Source of the DNA: Rhodobacteraceae bacterium UBA6236
GTDB taxonomy: Bacteria > Pseudomonadota > Alphaproteobacteria > Rhodobacterales > Rhodobacteraceae
Direction: 5' to 3'
DNA length: 13,247 nt
Assembly (NCBI GenBank): GCA_002440945.1
Contig: DJWG01000043.1
Span: 1,013 to 14,259 of the forward strand
The translations under genes and the position numbers were made by a program. Position 1 is the stretch's first letter; each line of letters begins with the position of its first letter. This document shows, piece after piece, positions 8,701 to 13,247 of this stretch. The notes beneath the pieces are model-generated. The model made no database searches and was not told the DNA's origin. It saw only the letters and a list, made by a program, of their open reading frames with translations.

Positions 8701-8914
8701 CCCCCTGCACGCCATCCCACAGGGGGGCACAGATGCCGGTTTCCACATCCTCGGCAGCCGCACCGCGATAGGCGACGGTGATTTCCGCTTCGACAGGACG
8801 AAAATCGGGAAAGGTTTCGCGCAAGAGCGTGGGTGCGGCAAAGCTGCCCGTCGCGATGAAGACCAGCAGGAGAAGGTTCGCCGCGGTCGGGTGTCCTGTG
8901 AACCAGCGGATCAT
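5795..8914 (-). CDS. RND-family efflux permease
   Basis: The 1039-residue inner-membrane permease is an AcrB/MexB-superfamily proton-driven exporter. A first transmembrane helix (about 12-30) is followed by a large periplasmic domain, a helix bundle (about 331-490), a second periplasmic domain and a C-terminal bundle. Transmembrane helix 4 carries the proton-relay pair in GIVMDDSIVLSD (D394, D395, equivalent to AcrB D407/D408). In helix 10, GIVVNNAILLIE puts asparagine (N930) where AcrB has K940. Length is normal for the family. The ATG overlaps the adaptor stop by four bases (8911-8914), so the two are an operon. No TolC-type outer-membrane channel follows, so the pump presumably uses one encoded elsewhere. 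Substrates cannot be told from sequence. Confidence 0.95.
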   Translation of the reverse strand: MIRWFTGHPTAANLLLLVFIATGSFAAPTLLRETFPDFRPVEAEITVAYRGAAAEDVETGICAPLWDGVQGVESLETFTCTAQDNRARAVATMESGGDATRFVAALRTEVTAIDTFPDRADPATVRELHRTDLVTSVAVSGDLPLSELDLYADGLADRLAALPDVARVNRSGLGARTLSVLPDRAVLAQHGLTAAGLAQVIGAQSLDLPAGRLDTPAADLTLRFTAEARTVETMTDLPVLTLPDGAVLTLGEVARIAETFEPPEDQAHLNRAPAILLEIHKPLEADALRALDSVKAVVEVETARLPDSVVVEVVQDVTSIIRDRLTMLVENGALGLVLVVVVMSLFFRPAFAIWAAMGLPVAFLGAFLWMSITGLSLNMMTLVALLMAIGIVMDDSIVLSDSIAVHTAKGVSVETVTAGVMAVAPGVASSFLTTVSVFVPLSFLSGELGAVLEVLPLVLLAALAASLIEAFLILPHHLKGGLKGIGKPPSRFRAVFDAGFAALRDQGVGRLADASIRFRWLVLGLAVGALIATVGALGGGIVKREAMPEIDGDVLEARILLPAGTPLARTKAAVAQVEAALARVNDQLSSAQPDGQALVVRTITRLGRNTSAGESGPHLATVSTDLLSAETRATTLDELIALWRTEIGPLPGVTSLILTEPGIGPQGIAVELRLSHPDLATLGAAGRETLTELETYTGVRNAMLDLRPGKPELRLRLAPGARMLGLTAADVAGQLRAAYLGTQLADVRQGDLPFDVQVVLSEADRDARADLENFTIALPDGTAVPLDTVVTVQEARGWSSITRRDGLRTLTVQAEVDGRIGNADAISTRLADGFLPDLATRVPGLTFGVAGQAANSAETMGSILRGFLIGIVGVYLILSFQFRSYVEPVIVMLTIPLSFLGVVWGHVLMGYNISMPSLVGAASLAGIVVNNAILLIEVIRARMEDGLAVVHAAGEAVRARFRPIFVSVTTTILGMAPLLAETSTQAQTLKPLVISVVFGLLTSTVLVLMVLPAFYSILADVGLSRTVTKDTSPSSNRAV

Positions 8915-10224
8915 GGCGCGGCCTCGACCGGCACAGGCACGGGCACCAGCACCATGCCGGGCAATGCCGGCGCGATATCGTCCAGCACCAACCGGTCGCC
9001 GGAGACAAGCCCGTCGCGGATCACCACCAGTCCATCCTGCCGGAAGGCAGGCGTCACTTCGCGGATTTCAAGCCGGTCATCTTGTGTGACCAGATAGACG
9101 ACACCGCCATGCAGGGCAGCCTCGGGGATCAAGACTGCGTTGGCAGCCGCCACGCCGGTCAGAGCCACTTCGACCTGCATGTTAGGCACCAGCGGCAGGC
9201 GCAGCGGCGGTGCGGAATCGGCATATGGATCCGACACGGTCACCACTACCGGAACGCTGCGCGCCTTGGGGTCAAGCGCGCCTTCGACACGGGAGACCTC
9301 GGCCCGCCAGATTTGTGACGGGTCCGACAACGGGTACAGTTCCGCCGTCATCCGCGATGCGGGGCCTTCGCGGATTGCGGCAAGCGGATCGTCAGGCCTG
9401 TCGATTGGAAACAACAAGCGCTGGAAGGCGGGCAGGGGCACCTGCACCACGACCTCGGCACTGGACAGGCCGTCTCCCTGCACCAGAACCTGACCGATGG
9501 CGACCGACTGGAACAGATCCACCGCCACCTTGGTCACGCGCAGATCGAAGGGTGTCGTCAGCACGGTATGGTCGCGATCACTTTGCGCACGAGCCAGCGC
9601 GGCTTCGGTCCGCGCGCGTTGTGCGGTGACGCGCGCTTGCCGCGATGGGATGAGGGAAAGGCTGTTGTGCAATTCGGTCACGGCGCGGCGGGCTAGCAGC
9701 AGGGCCTTCTCAGCCTCGTCCGCGCGGGTCTGGGGGTTCACTCCTTGCGCGACAAGATCGCGGACGCGGGCCAGATCTGCATCGGCAAGCGCCATGCGTT
9801 CTTCCTCCAGCGCGAGCACTCTGCCGGTATTTTCGGCCTCGGACGCGACCTGCATCGCCTCTGCCTCCAGGGCCATCAGATCCGCCTCTGCCTGCGCAAT
9901 GGCCAAATCGTAGTCGGCCGGGTCGATGCGCAGCACTTCGGTTCCCATCGGGATCAGGCGGCCCTCCTCCAGATCGGGATGGCGCCAGATAACCTGGCCC
10001 CGCACTTCGGCCACGGCCGTCCAGCCCTCGGCCGCGCGCACGGCGCCCCAACCATGCACCACAGGCCGGATATCCTGCGCCGCGACAGGCATCACGCGCA
10101 CCGCAAGACCCGGCGGTGTTCCCGTTTCCTGCTTCGGGCCGGGTGCGTTCGAGATCAGCCAGACGGCGACCGCCGCACCAAGGGCAACGGGGGGCAGGGC
10201 AAGCAGGGCAGACAGGCGGGACAT
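8911..10224 (-). CDS. RND efflux periplasmic adaptor (membrane fusion protein, HlyD/AcrA type)
   Basis: A 437-residue adaptor linking the adjacent RND permease to an outer-membrane channel. A single N-terminal hydrophobic segment (about 6-25) is an inner-membrane anchor or signal; no lipobox cysteine is seen, unlike AcrA. The first lipoyl half lies at about 67-103, an alanine/glutamate-rich helical hairpin at about 104-215 forms the coiled coil, the second lipoyl half at about 219-252, then beta-barrel and membrane-proximal domains. The ATG at 10224 has AGGAG six bases upstream (10235-10231), supporting this start. The permease gene begins inside its stop codon. The preceding coding fragment ends at 10234, so its stop lies within the same Shine-Dalgarno, indicating that the pump genes once followed another gene in an operon. 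Confidence 0.93.
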   Translation of the reverse strand: MSRLSALLALPPVALGAAVAVWLISNAPGPKQETGTPPGLAVRVMPVAAQDIRPVVHGWGAVRAAEGWTAVAEVRGQVIWRHPDLEEGRLIPMGTEVLRIDPADYDLAIAQAEADLMALEAEAMQVASEAENTGRVLALEEERMALADADLARVRDLVAQGVNPQTRADEAEKALLLARRAVTELHNSLSLIPSRQARVTAQRARTEAALARAQSDRDHTVLTTPFDLRVTKVAVDLFQSVAIGQVLVQGDGLSSAEVVVQVPLPAFQRLLFPIDRPDDPLAAIREGPASRMTAELYPLSDPSQIWRAEVSRVEGALDPKARSVPVVVTVSDPYADSAPPLRLPLVPNMQVEVALTGVAAANAVLIPEAALHGGVVYLVTQDDRLEIREVTPAFRQDGLVVIRDGLVSGDRLVLDDIAPALPGMVLVPVPVPVEAAP

Positions 10225-10233
10225 GGACAGCTC

Positions 10234-10335
10234 CTATGCCGGCTTCGGGCCGAAGGTTTGGTCGGCCAGCTTGACCGACCAAGCGGCGAAATGCACTTGC
10301 TCCAGATAGGCCAGCGCGGTCAGCGGCACGGTTTC
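10234..10335 (-). pseudogene. C-terminal fragment of an unrecognised protein upstream of the efflux adaptor
   Basis: Between a TGA at 10338-10336 and the TAG at 10236-10234 the minus strand reads 33 codons, including ALAYLEQVHFAAWSVKLADQ and ending in FGPKPA. Nearly all third positions are G or C, as in the flanking genes. The TAG lies inside the adaptor's Shine-Dalgarno, the arrangement expected for the last codons of an upstream operon partner. A GTG at 10329 is in frame but has no good ribosome-binding site. I read it as the surviving tail of a deleted gene, perhaps the pump's regulator. I cannot name the family; a real very small protein is the alternative. Confidence 0.4.
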
Positions 10336-10375
10336 TCAAGCCGTGTATCGTCCCGCGATTGCCTTTCACCTTGCT

Positions 10376-10426
10376 TCAAGGCTGACGTTTCCGCGAGACT
10401 TGGGGAACGCCGGACGCGTCAGCCAT
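10376..10426 (-). pseudogene. Truncated start of an unrecognised gene
   Basis: AAGGAG sits five bases before an ATG at 10426, and the upstream remnant's stop overlaps this region, a typical operon junction. The frame reads only 16 residues (MADASGVPQVSRKRQP) before TGA at 10378-10376. The good ribosome-binding site with almost no protein behind it suggests a gene cut off by deletion. Function unknown. Confidence 0.3.
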
Positions 10427-10428
10427 AT

Positions 10429-10509
10429 CTACTCCTTCTTGCGTGCATACGCGTCGATGCAGCCGTAGGGCAGGTTGCAGGCAACGGTCGCGCCGCCCGT
10501 AAACCGCCC
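10429..10509 (-). pseudogene. C-terminal fragment with two cysteines, unrecognised family
   Basis: From just after a TGA at 10512-10510 to a TAG at 10431-10429 the minus strand encodes 26 residues that include TVACNLPYGCIDAYARKKE. Codon third positions are strongly G or C and the stop is followed within a few bases by the Shine-Dalgarno and ATG of the next truncated frame. This looks like the genuine C terminus of a lost gene. No start codon with a ribosome-binding site is available, so I treat it as a remnant and do not assign a function. Confidence 0.35.
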
Positions 10510-10606
10510 TCACAATCCTGAATCGTTCCGCACGGCCAGAAGGCAGCAACGCCGGTCGACTTTGCTTCGGCTGTATCGCTGGCCCCTGTCCGCACCGTCA
10601 GACAGA

Positions 10607-10699
10607 TTACTGCGCAAGTCGGACCTTGAATTCACTCTCGTCAGCCCGTAAGCGCTGCCATCGATACCCGCCTTGATGAAAGCCAACCTGCATGGACAT
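10607..10699 (-). pseudogene. Short coding remnant downstream of cytochrome b561, possibly PepSY-like
   Basis: A minus-strand frame ending in TAA at 10609-10607 reads MSMQVGFHQGGYRWQRLRAD then ESEFKVRLAQ. The pattern GY-x-W-x-x-LR-x-D followed by F-x-V resembles the second strand pair of PepSY domains, small periplasmic modules sometimes encoded beside cytochrome b561. The piece has only 30 codons and no convincing Shine-Dalgarno. A different frame opens at an ATG at 10758 behind GAGGG, so a frameshifted PepSY-type gene of about 80 codons following the b561 gene is conceivable. This is a weak inference. Confidence 0.25.
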
Positions 10700-10761
10700 C
10701 GTTTCAAACGGCCTGTGCCGATCGGCAACGGCGGCCCCGGCGAGGCCCTCTCCGGCATCGC

Positions 10762-11274
10762 TCAACCCTCGGCGCGGCGCATCCGGTTGATCAGTCCGTC
10801 CTTCAGCACGAAGTGATGATGGACCGCCCCCACCACATGCAGCGCGACCAGCGCCAGCAGCGCGATCTTCAGAATGTTGTGGCCCTGTGCCGCCACCTCG
10901 ACTCCGCCAAACCAAGCCATTGACCCGCTCACCGGCATTAGGATCATCAGCGCGTAAAGGCCCAGATGCGTGGCCTTGGCCAGCGCGCGCCGCACCGCGC
11001 TGTCGCCCACCATTGGCGGTGCGCCGACGCGGGCCTTGATCGACAGCCGCCACAGCGCAAACACCAGCACCAGCGCGCCGGCCACGACATGGGCCAGAAC
11101 CAGCGGGTTGAAGGCGCTTTCCACGCCCTTGGTCGCGGCATCCCATGCCGCGGCGATCGCGTCCTTGAACAGATATTGCTGCACGATCAGGGCCGCAGCC
11201 CCCCAGTGCAGCAGGATCTGCAGGCGGGAATATCCGGTCGGGGTGGGTTTGGTGTGGGCAGTCATCGCGTTCAT
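10762..11274 (-). CDS. Cytochrome b561 family protein
   Basis: This 170-residue inner-membrane protein has four predicted helices (about 17-36, 58-76, 100-120, 134-156) and the histidine pattern of bacterial diheme b561 proteins: H23 in RLQILLHW, H62 in LAHVVAG, H103 in THLGLYALMILMPVSG and H146 in ALHVVGA, plus an HHH at 152-154. Such proteins take electrons from the quinol pool and pass them to periplasmic partners. It is divergent from the TetR/multiheme cytochrome operon with a 74-base spacer, so it is a natural electron donor for that cytochrome; this link is inference from context. ATG codons at 11274 and 11265 are both possible starts, neither with a strong Shine-Dalgarno; the upstream one is used here. 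Confidence 0.9.
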   Translation of the reverse strand: MNAMTAHTKPTPTGYSRLQILLHWGAAALIVQQYLFKDAIAAAWDAATKGVESAFNPLVLAHVVAGALVLVFALWRLSIKARVGAPPMVGDSAVRRALAKATHLGLYALMILMPVSGSMAWFGGVEVAAQGHNILKIALLALVALHVVGAVHHHFVLKDGLINRMRRAEG

Positions 11275-11348
11275 CTCTTGGCAATGTGACTCAGATTGAT
11301 TTCCATATACGGTTTATGATAGTGTGTGAACACTCACAAGAGGTATCC
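11275..11348. promoter_or_regulatory. Divergent promoter and candidate TetR operator region
   Basis: The spacer is clearly more AT-rich than the genes on either side. It contains an interrupted palindrome at 11322-11337, GTGTGTGAACACTCAC, in which half-sites GTGnGTG and CACnCAC are perfect inverted copies. A 7-base palindrome TGACTCA lies at 11287-11293. The larger palindrome sits 11 bases before the regulator's start, where a bound TetR protein could repress its own operon and possibly the divergent b561 gene. AT-rich elements such as TATGAT (11315-11320) could be a -10 box, but no well-spaced -35 was found, so exact promoters are not assigned. Confidence 0.45.
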
Positions 11349-11957
11349 ATGCTTCACCGCAAACCCGCCGAGGATCGCAAGACTGATATCGTCGAGGCGC
11401 TTCTGCGTCTGGCCGATCAGATCGGGCCGGACCGGCTGACCACGAACGACATCGCACGCGAGGTCGGTGTCACGCAGGCCGCGATTTTCCGGCACTTCCC
11501 GAAGAAGGCCGAGTTGTGGTCAGAGGTGGGAGACGTGATCGCCGCACGGTTGGCGGAAGCATGGCGGCAGGCGCTACAGGCGAACATCACGCCGCAAGAC
11601 CGGCTGCGCGCCCTGATTGCCGCGCAATTGCGCCAGATCGAGGCGACGCCGGCCTTGCCTGCCATTCTGCATTCGCGCGAACTCAACGTCGACAACGCCT
11701 TCCTGCGCGAGCGGTTTCGCGGACTTCTGATGCAGTTTCAGGCGCATCTGGTGGCCAACCTCGAGGGCATGATCGCCGACGGGTCGATGGCCCCGGACGT
11801 CAGGCCGCAGGATGCAGCCGCGCTGCTGACGTCGCTGGTGCAGGGCATCGCCATCCGCTGGAGCCTTGGTTCGCGCGGCTTTGCGCTTCAGGCCGAAGGC
11901 CTGCGCCTGCTTGACGTGCAGCTGGCGCTCTTTACTTGCAGGGAGGATTTGCGATGA
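11349..11957 (+). CDS. TetR/AcrR family transcriptional regulator
   Basis: A 202-residue one-component regulator. The N-terminal DNA-binding domain (about 10-58) shows the TetR helix-turn-helix TTNDIAREVGVTQAAIFRHF at 31-50, followed by the KKAELW start of helix 4. The C-terminal all-helical part (about 65-202) is the ligand-binding and dimerisation domain and gives no ligand clue. The ATG at 11349 has AGAGG five bases upstream and begins just before the domain; an ATG/GTG-free extension to ACG-side codons or the ATG at 11286 would add 21 residues of untypical sequence and remove the spacer. The stop overlaps the next gene's ATG (ATGA at 11954-11957). Being first in the operon beside a palindrome, it probably autoregulates and controls the redox genes. 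Confidence 0.92.
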   Translation: MLHRKPAEDRKTDIVEALLRLADQIGPDRLTTNDIAREVGVTQAAIFRHFPKKAELWSEVGDVIAARLAEAWRQALQANITPQDRLRALIAAQLRQIEATPALPAILHSRELNVDNAFLRERFRGLLMQFQAHLVANLEGMIADGSMAPDVRPQDAAALLTSLVQGIAIRWSLGSRGFALQAEGLRLLDVQLALFTCREDLR

Positions 11958-12328
11958 AGGTTCAACAGATTGCAGGCGGTGCGGCGGTGGCCTTTGGGTT
12001 GCTGACACTGCTTTCTGGCGGCAAGGCGCTGTTCGGGACGGCCGACATGGGCGCGGTGGTGCCCTTTGTTTTGTGGTTCAACTTTGTTGCAGGCTTTGCC
12101 TATGTCGCAGGCGGCTTGCTGCTGTGGCGCGGCCATCGCTTTGCACTGCCTCTGGCGCTGGCGATTCTGATCGCGACAGCGCTGGTTTTCGCAGCTTTCG
12201 GCCTGCGCGTCGCCTCGGGAGGCGCCTACGAGATGCGCACTGTCGGCGCGATGGCCCTGCGCACCGGTTTCTGGGCTGTGATGTCTTGGGCGGCATGGAA
12301 GACCATGAGGAAGAGGAGCAGCACCTGA
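11954..12328 (+). CDS. Small four-helix membrane protein of unknown function
   Basis: A 124-residue integral membrane protein with predicted helices at about 5-27, 33-57, 63-85 and 96-116, and a basic C-terminal tail (KTMRKRSST) likely to be cytoplasmic. I do not recognise a named family. No cysteine pairs are present and there is one histidine (H61), so it is not an obvious heme or iron-sulfur protein. GGGAGGA lies about 7 bases before the ATG, which overlaps the regulator's stop; its own TGA at 12326-12328 overlaps the proposed CTG start of the multiheme cytochrome. The tight coupling to both genes suggests a role in the same redox module, for example sensing, assembly or quinol access, but that is inference. 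Confidence 0.82.
   Translation: MKVQQIAGGAAVAFGLLTLLSGGKALFGTADMGAVVPFVLWFNFVAGFAYVAGGLLLWRGHRFALPLALAILIATALVFAAFGLRVASGGAYEMRTVGAMALRTGFWAVMSWAAWKTMRKRSST
12314..12318 (+). promoter_or_regulatory. Shine-Dalgarno site pointing to a CTG start
   Basis: AGGAG is followed by a six-base spacer and then CTG AAG CGG at 12325. The spacing is ideal for initiation at the CTG, whereas it lies inside the coding sequence if the ATG at 12295 were used. Confidence 0.55.
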
Positions 12329-13247
12329 AGCGGACACTCGCAGCTGCTTCCATCGCCATGCTGCTGGCCCTGGCCGGACCTGCCGCTACGCGGATCGAAG
12401 CGACTGAAGGCACAAAGGACGAAACCTCCACGAACGAAAGCACGGCGGACCATTCAAAGCTGAAGCCGCTGATGCGTGACTTTGCCTCGGGTCCCGAAGT
12501 GACGGCCGCTTGCCTTTCCTGCCATACCGAGGCCGGGGATCAGGTGATGCATTCGCTGCATTTCACCTGGGATTTCACCAACCCGGCCACTGGGCAGGTT
12601 CTGGGAAAACGCAACGTACTGAATTCATTCTGTGGTAACGTCGCCACGAACGAGACACGCTGCACGTCCTGCCATATCGGATATGGCTGGGAGGATACCC
12701 GCGTTTCCGCCCCCGCCGACCCGACGGCGGTCGATTGTCTGGCCTGCCACGACAGGTCCGGACAATACGCCAAGCAGGACAATTTGGCCGGTCATCCGCC
12801 GCTTGACCCCGTGGCGCCCGGCGCCAAGACCATCACCGGTGCGGATGCCAGGGCGGTCGATCTGACCGAGGCGGCGCAATCGGTTGGGCAGCCAGGGCGC
12901 GACAATTGCGGCAACTGCCATTTCTACGGCGGGGGCGGCGACAATGTTAAGCACGGCGACCTCAGCTCTGCGCTTTACAACCCGACGCCCGAAGTCGATG
13001 TCCACATGTCGCCGGACGGGGCGAACTTCACCTGCGCCACCTGTCATGTCAGCGACAAGCACGCCATCGCCGGATCGCGCTATGCGGTCCTTGCCAAGGA
13101 TACTGGCGGCACCGGCGGGCCGGGCGAGCGGCGCGATGTCGCCACCTGCGAAAGCTGCCACTCGGACAAGCCGCACCCCGGCCTGTTGTTGGGTGCGAAG
13201 CTGAACGACCACACCGACCGTGTGGCCTGCCAGACCTGCCATATCCC
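12325..13247 (+). CDS. Octaheme tetrathionate reductase (OTR) family multiheme cytochrome c, 3' truncated by window
   Basis: The gene runs off the window; 307 codons are visible. Seven CxxCH heme sites occur: CLSCH (63-67), CTSCH (113-117), CLACH (138-142), CGNCH (195-199), CATCH (237-241), CESCH (275-279) and CQTCH (302-306). Spacing and segments such as DHSKLKPL, CTSCHIGYGW, a GGGGDNVKHGD stretch and AGSRYA match the OTR family, periplasmic octaheme enzymes able in vitro to reduce tetrathionate, nitrite and hydroxylamine; the eighth heme should lie beyond the edge. K209 in VKHGD is a candidate for the lysine that ligates the active-site heme. From CTG at 12325 the N terminus is KRTLAAASIAMLLALAGPAA, a good Sec signal peptide, as export requires. 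The alternative ATG at 12295 adds acidic MEDHEEEEQH in front, unsuited to a signal peptide. Probable electron source: the divergent b561. Confidence 0.92.
   Translation, partial: MKRTLAAASIAMLLALAGPAATRIEATEGTKDETSTNESTADHSKLKPLMRDFASGPEVTAACLSCHTEAGDQVMHSLHFTWDFTNPATGQVLGKRNVLNSFCGNVATNETRCTSCHIGYGWEDTRVSAPADPTAVDCLACHDRSGQYAKQDNLAGHPPLDPVAPGAKTITGADARAVDLTEAAQSVGQPGRDNCGNCHFYGGGGDNVKHGDLSSALYNPTPEVDVHMSPDGANFTCATCHVSDKHAIAGSRYAVLAKDTGGTGGPGERRDVATCESCHSDKPHPGLLLGAKLNDHTDRVACQTCHI

Larger units (their letters stand above)
10237..10761. other. About 525-base gene-poor stretch with coding debris
   Basis: No intact gene is supported here. The stretch contains the four minus-strand fragments listed separately, all in the same direction as the genes on both sides. 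I see no tRNA, terminator with T-tract or long repeat. The simplest interpretation is a deletion or rearrangement scar joining the b561 module to the efflux operon. Confidence 0.45.

Noticed and set aside
10607..11284. 225-codon minus-strand frame overlapping cytochrome b561
   Set aside because: Most of it is an out-of-frame reading of the b561 gene; only the last 30 codons (10607-10699) might be coding and are listed as a remnant.
12625..13242. 205-codon minus-strand frame opposite the multiheme cytochrome
   Set aside because: Antisense to seven regularly placed heme motifs with family-level conservation; no independent support.
1..13247. CRISPR arrays, tRNA or rRNA genes
   Set aside because: No regularly spaced direct repeats, cloverleaf-like segments or rRNA-like stretches were seen on either strand.

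Overview
The window is high-GC DNA with a strong preference for G or C in third codon positions. The protein families and gene neighbourhoods suggest an alphaproteobacterium, most likely of the Rhodobacterales type (inferred from protein style; no rRNA or other marker is present). It is a patchwork of four functional blocks separated by insertion-sequence debris and decayed coding fragments.

Left block (1-4277): a broken IS66-family transposase start (minus strand) is followed by a tightly overlapping plus-strand operon for a three-subunit molybdenum hydroxylase: a 2Fe-2S subunit, a FAD subunit and a molybdopterin subunit. Subunit sizes and architecture resemble the bacterial XdhABC-type xanthine dehydrogenase group, but the substrate is not certain. 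A small remnant resembling the start of an IS110/IS1111 transposase lies just downstream, so the enzyme operon sits between two pieces of dead mobile DNA.

Middle block (4270-10236): on the minus strand, a patatin-like phospholipase with a lipoprotein signal, of visibly lower GC than its neighbours, lies downstream of a two-gene RND efflux operon (periplasmic adaptor, then 1039-residue permease, overlapping by ATGA). No outer-membrane channel gene is present. Between the adaptor gene and the next block is about 530 bases holding several short, high-GC3 minus-strand coding remnants, which looks like a deletion scar.

Right block (10607-13247): a cytochrome b561 gene is divergent from a plus-strand operon of a TetR-family regulator, a 124-residue four-helix membrane protein and a multiheme cytochrome c of the octaheme tetrathionate reductase (OTR) family, cut by the window edge after its seventh CxxCH. 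The three plus-strand genes overlap by four bases at each junction (ATGA, then apparently CTGA). The simplest reading is a regulated periplasmic redox module: b561 draws electrons from the quinone pool, the multiheme cytochrome reduces a small nitrogen or sulfur compound, and the TetR protein controls both arms from an operator in the 74-base divergent spacer. The small membrane protein has no assigned role and is the most novel-looking part. The cytochrome appears to start at a CTG codon.
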